A stretch of DNA of 22,155 bases from positions 1 to 22,155 of the forward strand of contig JAJYBA010000008.1 in the NCBI GenBank assembly GCA_021779235.1, written 5' to 3'. A program made the position numbers and the translations under genes. The notes under the pieces were generated by a model, which did not search any database, was not told the origin of the DNA, and saw nothing but the letters and a program-made list of their open reading frames with translations. Origin of the DNA: Bacillota bacterium (lineage in GTDB: Bacteria; Bacillota; Clostridia; Clostridiales; Clostridiaceae). Of the stretch, positions 1 through 6,573 are shown piece after piece; position 1 is the first letter of the stretch, and each line of letters opens with the position of its first letter.

Positions 1-17
1 TTATTTGTTACTCTCAT
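1..17 (-). CDS. flgL: Flagellar hook-associated protein FlgL, first codons only
   Basis: Only five full codons and two bases are inside the window. They read Met-Arg-Val-Thr-Asn, the usual start of clostridial FlgL. An excellent ribosome site (AAGGGGTGAAG, bases 20-30) lies six or so bases upstream of the ATG. FlgL is the second hook-filament junction protein, normally encoded directly after flgK, as here, with 53 bases between the flgK stop and this ATG. The assignment rests on the short N-terminal match, the ribosome site and gene order. The rest of the gene lies beyond the left edge. Confidence 0.78.
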
Positions 18-42
18 ATCTTCACCCCTTAATTAATACAAG

Positions 43-65
43 TAAATCATCACCTGTTGTGCTGC
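43..65 (-). repeat. 23-base element, copy 1, just after the flgK stop
   Basis: This sequence matches the stretch at 14535-14557 at 21 of 23 positions. On the minus strand it starts five bases after the flgK stop codon and lies just before the flgL ribosome site. Its core reads ACAGGTGATGATTTA on the coding strand, and AGGTGAT would pair with the 3' end of 16S rRNA. No ORF of useful size follows it. Function unknown. Confidence 0.5.
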
Positions 66-70
66 ATTAT

Positions 71-1909
71 TTATTTTTTCAAGCCATTAATAACTACATC
101 TAGAAGCTCATCAACAGTTGAAATAATCTTTGCATTAGCTTGATAAGCATGTTGATATTGAATCATATTAGCCATTTCCTCATCCAAGGATACTCCAGAT
201 ATGGAGGTTCTTGATTCATCTAAGCCTGCCAGTAATGCTTCATGGTTTGTTACAATTCTTTTCGCTTCTTGAGTCTGAACTGCTAATCTATTCACAGTAT
301 CCTTGAAATAACTATTAACCGTCATGCCACCAGTACTTGAAGTAACTACATCAACTCCTGTAGTAGGATCTAAACTAAAGCTATTACCAGCAGGTGGAGT
401 TAGAAAAGCCTTTCTATCTGTTGTATCACTGATGCTTTGAACATCTAGTCTTACATCCCTAAGCCCAGCTATAGCTAGCGCTCTACTCCCATCTGTTGCT
501 CCCGGAGTAGCACCCACTCCAGCATTAATGTTCATAACATCATTTAGTATGTCCTCATTAATAGAAATATTACCTGCATTAATGTCTTTTTCCCCAGCGG
601 TGGTACTGTTATCACTATTAACAAAAAACAACATGCCCTCTGGTGTTGGATCATTTTCATCACTTGTGCCACTGTGCACAGCATTTATGGAAAGTGCAAT
701 TCCCTTAGCTAATTTATTTAACTGGTCCACATATACATCAATATCTTTCTGTACCGACATATAGCCACTTAATTCTCCATTTTTCGGTTGAAAAAGCTCT
801 ATAGCTGTGCCTGTAGCTGCTCCCATAGCCCCATCAATTGCTGGAAGAGCAGACCCAATGGTAGGGTCAGTCCCAATGAATTCTTGCCCTGCTATTCTAT
901 TTCCATCTTTATCTATTGCATAGCCTTCCTTATCTGCCCAAAGCACTCTACCTTGATCTAGATTTTTATATTCATCACTACTTGCCAATGTCATAGTTAT
1001 AGTAACTTTATTTTTGTCACTGGACATGTCTCCATTTTTGTAATATGTTACATCATAAGCTCCAGGTTCACCCAGTTTTTGTCCACCTTTTGGTATAATG
1101 CTATTTACATAAGAAAATCTGCTTACCTTATCATTAGGATTTGATTTTACAAGATATAAATCTTTAGTTGGATCTGATCCTCCTACATTGTCAGTAGACT
1201 TTAGATTTTCTCCAGCCAAGGATTTTTTATCAATTGTAATACCAAATTTTGCGCTTAACTGATCCACTAATAAATCCCTTTTATCCATTAAATCATTAGG
1301 CTCATTTCCACCAACCTTTACGCTTATAACTTGTTGATTTAATTCATTTATTTGGTCAAGCATATTATTTACATCTATTACATTTTGTTTAATTACATCC
1401 TGACTATTATCTTTTAATTTTACTAATTGATTATAAGTATTATTTAATTCATCTGTAAGTGCTTTAGATTGTTGTGCTACTACAGTTCTCGCATTTGAAC
1501 TTTCTGGATGTTTAGAAAGTTCTTGCCAAGAATCAAAGACCTTACCAACTAACGTTGATACACCTGTATCGCTTGGTTCGTTAAAAATATTTTCAATCTC
1601 TGTTAAGAAGTTTTGTCTTCCTTCATATAACCCCTTAGTACCATTTTCCGTTCTTACCTGGTAATCTAAAAAGCTGTCTCTAATTCTTACAATCGAGGAA
1701 ATCTGCACACCAGTACCTAATTGACCTTGCCCCATTGCATTATTCATAGTAGGCATGCCAAAAGGCTTTGTAGTCTCCATTGTAGCCCTTTGTCTTGAAT
1801 ATCCTTCTGTATTAGCATTAGCTATATTGTGAGTGGTTACATCAATAGCCTTTTGTTGAGCACTCATCCCTCTTGTAGCTACATTAAAAGTTGAAAATAA
1901 TCCTGACAT
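71..1909 (-). CDS. flgK: Flagellar hook-associated protein 1, FlgK
   Basis: FlgK is the first of the two junction proteins between the flagellar hook and the filament, exported by the flagellar type III apparatus. The 612-residue product has the conserved FlgK/FlgE-type N-terminus (MSGLFSTFNVATRGM, then HNIANANTEGYSRQ) and the conserved C-terminus (LDEEMANMIQYQHAYQANAKI, ending in a DELLDVVINGL helix). These two ends form the coiled D0/D1 core. The middle, roughly residues 250-480, is the variable surface domain. The reading frame stays open to a GTG at 1918, but I place the start at the ATG at 1909 because GAGGTG (1916-1921) sits at ideal spacing before it and overlaps that GTG, and because family members begin MSGLF. 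It follows flgN by 15 bases and belongs to the flgM-flgN-flgK-flgL operon. Confidence 0.95.
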   Translation of the reverse strand: MSGLFSTFNVATRGMSAQQKAIDVTTHNIANANTEGYSRQRATMETTKPFGMPTMNNAMGQGQLGTGVQISSIVRIRDSFLDYQVRTENGTKGLYEGRQNFLTEIENIFNEPSDTGVSTLVGKVFDSWQELSKHPESSNARTVVAQQSKALTDELNNTYNQLVKLKDNSQDVIKQNVIDVNNMLDQINELNQQVISVKVGGNEPNDLMDKRDLLVDQLSAKFGITIDKKSLAGENLKSTDNVGGSDPTKDLYLVKSNPNDKVSRFSYVNSIIPKGGQKLGEPGAYDVTYYKNGDMSSDKNKVTITMTLASSDEYKNLDQGRVLWADKEGYAIDKDGNRIAGQEFIGTDPTIGSALPAIDGAMGAATGTAIELFQPKNGELSGYMSVQKDIDVYVDQLNKLAKGIALSINAVHSGTSDENDPTPEGMLFFVNSDNSTTAGEKDINAGNISINEDILNDVMNINAGVGATPGATDGSRALAIAGLRDVRLDVQSISDTTDRKAFLTPPAGNSFSLDPTTGVDVVTSSTGGMTVNSYFKDTVNRLAVQTQEAKRIVTNHEALLAGLDESRTSISGVSLDEEMANMIQYQHAYQANAKIISTVDELLDVVINGLKK

Positions 1910-1924
1910 TTCTTTCACCTCATA

Positions 1925-2335
1925 CTATTTTTTTACTTTACCATATGCATTATAAGTTGCTACTTCTCTTACTGGATTTAATACATTTAGTATTCTGTTT
2001 GTAAAACTTAGCCCTTGTTTTATAAGTAACTCATTTGTATCCTTTTGCAGAACAACCTCTTGCAATAACTGCTTAATTTTATAATAATTATTTTCAAGTT
2101 CTGCATCTCTAAATTCTTCTACTATTTCAGTCATAGCTCTACTTTCAGTAATCTTTCTTCGTTCAACTTCCATATACGCTATGTTTTTATTAGCTTGTTT
2201 AATTTTGTCCACACAAGCTTCCATTCCAAAAATGTCATTAACAACTATACATCTGTGTTGTTCTTCAAGTTCTAGTAAAAGATTCCTTACAGCTTCTATT
2301 TCCTGTACCATAACATTATTTAGTTTTTCTTTCAT
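1925..2335 (-). CDS. flgN: FlgN-family flagellar export chaperone
   Basis: The 136-residue protein is mostly charged, long alpha-helix (for example the stretch around residues 10-30, rich in Glu and Leu, and residues 55-95), as in FlgN chaperones, which bind the C-termini of FlgK and FlgL and guide them to the export gate. Primary sequence is weakly conserved in this family, so the call leans on size, helical character and position exactly between flgM and flgK. The start ATG is two bases after the flgM stop, and its ribosome site (GGGGAG) lies inside the flgM 3' end, so the two are probably translationally coupled. Confidence 0.83.
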   Translation of the reverse strand: MKEKLNNVMVQEIEAVRNLLLELEEQHRCIVVNDIFGMEACVDKIKQANKNIAYMEVERRKITESRAMTEIVEEFRDAELENNYYKIKQLLQEVVLQKDTNELLIKQGLSFTNRILNVLNPVREVATYNAYGKVKK

Positions 2336-2337
2336 AA

Positions 2338-2610
2338 CTAAATATCTCTCCCCTTCATAATGTCAATAATTTTTTTAGCTGTTAATGTTGAATCCATTTT
2401 ATAGGTACCTTGCATTACTGCATTTCTTATAGCTTCCACCTTTTCCTGGGAATTACCTAATTTACCATCTAACGATAATGAACTTAGGCTTTTTCCTACT
2501 GAAGATAACTCTATAGTATCTTTTTTTGAAACAGTTGCCTTTGATTCTATTTTAGATGTATTGCTTTTATAGAAGCTAATCACATTATTTTTTATTCCAT
2601 CTATTTTCAT
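2338..2610 (-). CDS. flgM: Anti-sigma-28 factor FlgM
   Basis: FlgM binds the flagellar sigma factor (sigma-28, SigD/FliA) and blocks late flagellar genes until the hook-basal body is finished and FlgM is exported. The 90-residue length is typical. The N-terminal half is polar and likely disordered (many Ser, Lys and Asn). The C-terminal half (about 50-90) has the family pattern: a helix around QEKVEAIRNAVMQGTYKM followed by AKKIIDIM, the part that contacts sigma. The ATG is preceded by TAGGGGTGG. It is the first gene of the flgM-flgN-flgK-flgL operon, and a sigma-28-type promoter lies at 2675-2701, so FlgM would be made under the sigma factor it restrains. Confidence 0.92.
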   Translation of the reverse strand: MKIDGIKNNVISFYKSNTSKIESKATVSKKDTIELSSVGKSLSSLSLDGKLGNSQEKVEAIRNAVMQGTYKMDSTLTAKKIIDIMKGRDI

Positions 2611-2674
2611 TCTTATCCACCCCTAGCTTTTTATATGTTTAAGCCTAATTTCTATTCTATTCTATCTATTCCTA

Positions 2675-2701
2675 TTATCGTACATAATCTTTTAAAGTTT
2701 A
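2675..2701 (-). promoter_or_regulatory. Sigma-28 (SigD/FliA) type promoter for flgM-flgN-flgK
   Basis: On the minus strand the sequence reads TAAACTTT, eleven bases, then TACGATAA. The known consensus is TAAAGTTT-N11-GCCGATAA, so 7 of 8 and 6 of 8 positions match with exact spacing. Transcription would begin near 2667-2668, giving a leader of roughly 57 bases before the flgM ATG. Gene content downstream (anti-sigma factor, chaperone, hook-filament junction proteins) is what this sigma factor normally controls. Confidence 0.85.
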
Positions 2702-2877
2702 TACAGTATTTAATTATTAGTCAAATTTTAATTGCTTATTTACAATTTATTTTTATTTTCACCTAAAACAGTATACAATTTACAACACAAAAAAATAAAA
2801 AGAAATAAATTTTCTTTATTCCTTTTTATTGACATATGTAATTATAAAACTTAGAATTCCAAAACCATAACACTCTT

Positions 2878-2941
2878 AAAAGTATACATTACATAAACCC
2901 AAGTTATTTTTTAAAGATGCCTTATAGTAATATATACTTTT
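2878..2941 (-). terminator. 3' stem-loop after fliY, possible end of the che operon transcript
   Basis: The arms 2878-2892 and 2927-2941 pair over 15 positions (14 Watson-Crick, one wobble), separated by a 34-base loop. The structure begins four bases after the fliY stop, and the 3' arm ends in TTTT followed by AAG. The loop is long and the U-tract short for a classical intrinsic terminator, so it may be a weak terminator or a 3'-end stabiliser. Confidence 0.4.
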
Positions 2942-2945
2942 TCAT

Positions 2946-4109
2946 TTATTCTACTAAAGCTTTAACTCTTTCTTCTCCACTAATTATGCTAGTGATTCTA
3001 ACTCCAAAGTTCTCATCTACTACTACAACTTCTCCGTAGGCTACTTTTTTACCATTTACTAATATATCTACTGGTTCTTCTGCTAACTTATCAAGTTCAA
3101 TTAAAGATCCAGTACCCAAATTCAAAATATCCCTAATATTCTTTTTAGTTTTTCCAAGCACTACTGAAATTTCCAAAGGAACATCTAATATTAAGTCAAT
3201 GTTTCTAGGAGAATTATAAACTGGCGCCTTTGTTAGTGGCGTAAAAGATGCTTGCCTAACCTCTACTTGCGGCTGCGGCCTCTCAATTGGTTTTGCATAA
3301 TACTCTGGCTCTGAAGGCACATTCGTATAAGCTGGTGCATGTTGTGGCGCTGCATTTACACGAACTGTTTCAGGTGTTTTTGCACTTTGTACACTGGCTA
3401 CTTTAGGAGCTTCTTCAGTTTCTTCTGTGCCCATCATAATAGAGACTATTTTCTTAGCAGTCTCTATAGGAAGAACTTGCATTATAACACTATCAATTAA
3501 ATCACCAATAGTCATTCTAAAAGCTACTTGAACAACTTCCTGATCTTCATCTATAGTATCACTTAAAGGTGAAGTAGTCTCATCCCATATCTTAGATTGT
3601 GGCGGTGAAATATTTACTTCTCTAGCAAACATTGTTGCCATAGATGTTGCAGCAGAGCCAATCATCTGATTCATAGCTTCTGAAACAGCACTTATTTCAA
3701 TTTCTGAAAGCTCTGGTGTACCTTGTATTTTGCCATCTCCACCCATCATTAAACTTGCTATAACTCCCGCATCAGTAGTCTTTATTACTAAAAGGTTTCC
3801 CCCTGAAATACCACTTGTAAACTTTACGTCTAAGGCAATATTAGGAACCTCAAAGTTAGCTCTTAAGTTTCTAAGTGTATTTACTGAAACTACTGGCGTT
3901 GCAATATTAACTGGTTGACCTACTATAGTGGAAAGAGCTGTTGATGCTGAGCCCATAGATATATTTCCAACTTCACCTAGTAAATCTCTCTCAATATCAG
4001 AAAGCTCAAATGTCTGTATAGGTTCAGAGCTTACGTCATGGTCAGAGCTTGCGCCACCTCCATTTAAGAGAGCGTCGATTTCTTCTTGCGAAAGAAAGCC
4101 GTTACTCAT
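2946..4109 (-). CDS. fliY: Flagellar motor switch phosphatase FliY
   Basis: FliY is the Gram-positive switch protein that joins a CheC-type CheY-P phosphatase to a FliN-type C-ring domain. The 387-residue product starts MSNGFLSQEEIDALL, a CheY-P binding peptide like that of FliM. Two phosphatase signatures follow (GEVGNI with Glu46 and Asn49; SEAMNQ with Glu144 and Asn147). A Pro/Ala/Glu-rich linker spans about 230-300, then a SpoA/FliN domain (about 304-376: LDVPLEISVVLG to GVRITSI). The frame is open to an ATG at 4121, but I chose 4109: the protein then begins like its family, and the earlier ATG has its AAGG almost touching it. The ATG overlaps the fliM stop (ATGAGTAA), implying coupled translation. 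Last gene of the che operon. Confidence 0.94.
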   Translation of the reverse strand: MSNGFLSQEEIDALLNGGGASSDHDVSSEPIQTFELSDIERDLLGEVGNISMGSASTALSTIVGQPVNIATPVVSVNTLRNLRANFEVPNIALDVKFTSGISGGNLLVIKTTDAGVIASLMMGGDGKIQGTPELSEIEISAVSEAMNQMIGSAATSMATMFAREVNISPPQSKIWDETTSPLSDTIDEDQEVVQVAFRMTIGDLIDSVIMQVLPIETAKKIVSIMMGTEETEEAPKVASVQSAKTPETVRVNAAPQHAPAYTNVPSEPEYYAKPIERPQPQVEVRQASFTPLTKAPVYNSPRNIDLILDVPLEISVVLGKTKKNIRDILNLGTGSLIELDKLAEEPVDILVNGKKVAYGEVVVVDENFGVRITSIISGEERVKALVE

Positions 4110-5097
4110 AATTTTCCACATCCTTATCTATTATATCTAATATCTGAATTCCTCTGTTTTTACCTATAGTACCTGGTTTACCACTATAACACAAATGTTC
4201 TTCAACAAATACTTTAATCGGGCTATCACTTGAATTATCTAATGTAATTACATCACCTTCAGTTAATTGTAGAAATTCATTTACAGTAATATTTGTACCA
4301 CCTAGCACCCCTGTTATTGGGACACTTACTATATTTAATCGCTCTTTTAATTTGTTTCTAGATTCATTGACAATTTCTTCATCATTTTCTCTAAACCAAT
4401 ATTGAACAACTAGTTTATCAAGTACTTTCTCAATACTTAAATAGGGTATACAAATATTTATAAAGGTACTATTATTACTCATTTCTACCGAAAAAGTAAT
4501 TAGGGCAACAGGTTCATTTGGCGCTAAAGTTTGATTAAGTGCAGGATTAGTTTCTAATGCCTCAATCTCTGGTTCTACTTCCAAAACATCTTCCCAAGCA
4601 AGTTTCAAGTTAGATATAAGTCCCGCATTAACATTTTTTAATATATTTTTATCTATATCAGAAAATTCTTTGAATTTAAACTTTCTGGTACCCATCCCAC
4701 CGAGAAGTATATCAATTATTTGAAAAGAAAACTGAGGATTAGTCTCAAATAATATAGAACCACTTAAAGGCGGCATTTTAAATACAGTTAAAATGGTAGG
4801 GTTAGGAATTGAATGAATAAATTCCTCATAGGTTATTTGCTGGATACTTTCAATCTTAACCTTCACATTATTTCTTAGCTGTGCAGATAAATAACTTGAT
4901 ATTATTCTTCCATAATTATCGTGAATGAGCTCAAGCGTTCTCAGATGATCTTTTGAGAATTTTTGAGGACTTCTAAAATCATATAATTTAATTTTATGTT
5001 TTTCCTCTTCACCCGGGAGCTGATCTGGTTCTATTTCCCCAGAAGATAGGGCAGATAGAAGTGAATCTATTTCACTTTGCGATAATACTTCTGCCAT
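4102..5097 (-). CDS. fliM: Flagellar motor switch protein FliM
   Basis: FliM is the C-ring protein that receives CheY-P and switches rotation. The 331-residue product (typical length) opens with the CheY-P binding peptide (LSQSEIDSLL, residues 5-14). The middle CheC-like domain covers about 40-230, containing YGRIISSYLSAQLRN and the FQIIDILLGGMG loop expected of FliM. A SpoA domain at the C-terminus (about 250-325) would contact FliN/FliY. AGGTAG lies before the ATG. It follows cheW by 74 bases and shares bases with the start of fliY. The two phosphatase Glu/Asn motifs of CheC and FliY are not evident here, as expected for FliM. Confidence 0.95.
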   Translation of the reverse strand: MAEVLSQSEIDSLLSALSSGEIEPDQLPGEEEKHKIKLYDFRSPQKFSKDHLRTLELIHDNYGRIISSYLSAQLRNNVKVKIESIQQITYEEFIHSIPNPTILTVFKMPPLSGSILFETNPQFSFQIIDILLGGMGTRKFKFKEFSDIDKNILKNVNAGLISNLKLAWEDVLEVEPEIEALETNPALNQTLAPNEPVALITFSVEMSNNSTFINICIPYLSIEKVLDKLVVQYWFRENDEEIVNESRNKLKERLNIVSVPITGVLGGTNITVNEFLQLTEGDVITLDNSSDSPIKVFVEEHLCYSGKPGTIGKNRGIQILDIIDKDVENYE

Positions 5098-5171
5098 ATT
5101 TCTACCTCATTTCTCTGTATACAGTATGATTACTATGTTGAATGAAGTTGCTATTTCGTACAGTATCCATT

Positions 5172-5573
5172 TTAATTTTCAATAAGTTTACCAATATCAA
5201 TTAATGTAACTATCCTATCTTTAAAGTTTATGACCCCTTTAATGTAGGTTTTTTTTCTGTCGGTTTCAACTTTTTCAACTAAATCCTCTTCTATTTCTAA
5301 TACTTCATCAACTTGGTCTACAGTTACTCCAACAGATTCTTCTTGTAAATTTAATATAATAATGTTTTCTTGACTACCATCGCCTTTTTCAATATCTAAA
5401 AGGAGGTTTATATCTAAGAGAGAAATTATATTCCCTCTTAAATTAATTAAACCTTTTATGTATTCTGCAGACTTAGGTACTTTTGTTATTTCCATCATAT
5501 CATTAATGCTTTGAACTTTAGCAGCTTCTACTGCAAACTGTTCGTCATTAAGTTTAAATACAACAACTTGCAT
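5172..5573 (-). CDS. cheW: Chemotaxis coupling protein CheW, second copy in the operon
   Basis: A single CheW domain fills all 133 residues: the first beta strands (VVVFKLNDEQFAVEAAKVQSI), the conserved YIKGLINLRGNIISLLDI segment around 39-57, and the repeat of that fold near the C-terminus (YIKGVINFKDRIVTLIDIGKL). CheW links receptors to the CheA P5 domain. At the hydrophobic GLINLRG core this copy looks closer to canonical CheW than the one at 11067. TAGGAGGGAAACG precedes the ATG, and cheY ends 12 bases upstream. Having two CheW genes in one operon may allow two kinds of array or a dosage effect; the sequence does not say which. Confidence 0.93.
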   Translation of the reverse strand: MQVVVFKLNDEQFAVEAAKVQSINDMMEITKVPKSAEYIKGLINLRGNIISLLDINLLLDIEKGDGSQENIIILNLQEESVGVTVDQVDEVLEIEEDLVEKVETDRKKTYIKGVINFKDRIVTLIDIGKLIEN

Positions 5574-5585
5574 AACGTTTCCCTC

Positions 5586-5945
5586 CTAGCCTACAACTTT
5601 TTTTATAGCTTCAAGTACTCTATCTGCTTGGAATGGTTTAACAATAAAATCTCTTGCTCCAGCTCTTATTGCGTCCATAACCATAGTCTGTTGCCCCATA
5701 GCGCTACACATAATTATTTTTGCAGCAGGGTCAAAAGCTTTAATTGCTTTAACCGCTTCAATTCCATCCATATCAGGCATGGTAATATCCATAGTAACAA
5801 CATCTGGTTTTTCTGCTTTGTATAGCTCCACAGCTTTTATTCCATTGCTTGCTTCACCCACAACTTCAAACCCGTTTTTCTCCAATATATCTTTTATCAT
5901 CATTCTCATAAATGCTGCGTCATCAACGATTAATACTTTAGCCAT
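5586..5945 (-). CDS. cheY: Chemotaxis response regulator CheY
   Basis: A stand-alone receiver domain of 119 residues. All the signature residues are present: acidic pocket Asp8-Asp9, phosphoacceptor Asp53 (TMDITMPDMDG), Ser81 in the Thr/Ser position (MCSAMGQQ), and Lys103 in the KPF motif. No output domain is attached. CheA passes phosphate to Asp53, and CheY-P then binds FliM, and here probably also FliY, at the motor. It sits between cheC, whose product dephosphorylates it, and the second cheW. Its GGAGGT ribosome site is well placed. Confidence 0.97.
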   Translation of the reverse strand: MAKVLIVDDAAFMRMMIKDILEKNGFEVVGEASNGIKAVELYKAEKPDVVTMDITMPDMDGIEAVKAIKAFDPAAKIIMCSAMGQQTMVMDAIRAGARDFIVKPFQADRVLEAIKKVVG

Positions 5946-5961
5946 TTTATATTACCTCCAA

Positions 5962-6561
5962 TTAATTTATACCTAATGAATTTAATATTTTCTCTAGTGA
6001 TCCGGGCATTGGTATATAGTAGAAATGCCCGCTTATTTTTTGATTTTCTTGTAAAAACTGTGTTTCTAAATCAAGTACGTACTCATCAAATTGACCTGAT
6101 TCAATAAATGTAGTTGATAGTATTGCCCCCATCATATCTAAAGTAACAGCTGGTACAGAAGGCATAAGAACAAGATTCGTAAGTTTTGCTATTGCATTCA
6201 TGTAAGAACTTGAAATAATATTACCTATTTCACATAATGCTGAGCTTCCAATCTCTGTTATCTGTTCTTGCTCTTCACCTATCAAACTTGAAATAATTTT
6301 TAAAGCAACTTCTTTTTCTAAAGTAAACAGTATATTCCCTGGTGTATCTCCAAGTACTCGTACAATTACACCAATTACTACTTCTTCAACTCCTATTTTA
6401 GAAAAAATATCATCAAAGGGAACAATATTTACTGATGGCACGGTCATATCCACTTTTTCATTCAATAATTGAGATAAGGAAGTTGCAGCATTTCCTGCAC
6501 CAATATTACCTACTTCTTGCAGAACATCTAATTGAATAGGACTAAGCTCGGAATAATCCAT
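5962..6561 (-). CDS. cheC: CheY-P phosphatase CheC
   Basis: CheC removes phosphate from CheY-P and also binds CheD. The 199-residue protein has the two conserved signatures of the CheC/CheX/FliY family: LQEVGNIGAGNA with Glu16 and Asn19, and LCEIGNIISSSYMNA with Glu111 and Asn114. Both sites have the Glu/Asn pair, so both may be active. It lacks the N-terminal CheY-P peptide and the SpoA domain of FliY. An AAGGAGGG site precedes the ATG, and cheA ends 12 bases upstream. With cheD in the same operon, the CheC/CheD/CheY feedback known from Bacillus subtilis is likely. Confidence 0.96.
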   Translation of the reverse strand: MDYSELSPIQLDVLQEVGNIGAGNAATSLSQLLNEKVDMTVPSVNIVPFDDIFSKIGVEEVVIGVIVRVLGDTPGNILFTLEKEVALKIISSLIGEEQEQITEIGSSALCEIGNIISSSYMNAIAKLTNLVLMPSVPAVTLDMMGAILSTTFIESGQFDEYVLDLETQFLQENQKISGHFYYIPMPGSLEKILNSLGIN

Positions 6562-6573
6562 ATTATACCCTCC

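Larger units (their letters stand above)
2611..2945. other. 335-base gene-free gap between fliY and flgM
   Basis: Very AT-rich, with no credible ORF. It holds a 15-bp inverted repeat at its fliY side (2878-2941), an A/T-rich weak hairpin near 2795-2821 followed on the minus strand by a run of T, and the sigma-28-type promoter of flgM (2675-2701). I see no riboswitch, tRNA or mobile element. The sequence TATACAGTAT (2700-2709), abutting the promoter's upstream box, recurs in the cheW-fliM gap. Confidence 0.6.

Noticed and set aside
1910..1918. GTG start for flgK three codons upstream
   Set aside because: The GTG is part of the GAGGTG ribosome site for the ATG at 1909, and FlgK proteins begin MSGLF.
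2611..2945. Search for a c-di-GMP riboswitch ahead of the flagellar operon
   Set aside because: None of the conserved GEMM core sequences are present in this AT-rich stretch.
4110..4121. ATG start for fliY four codons upstream
   Set aside because: Its AAGG is almost adjacent to the ATG, and the extra residues MWKI are not family-like.
5511..5825. Plus-strand open frames opposite cheW/cheY and others of 60-150 codons across the window
   Set aside because: All lie opposite well-supported genes, lack ribosome sites or family features, and have skewed compositions typical of antisense shadows.
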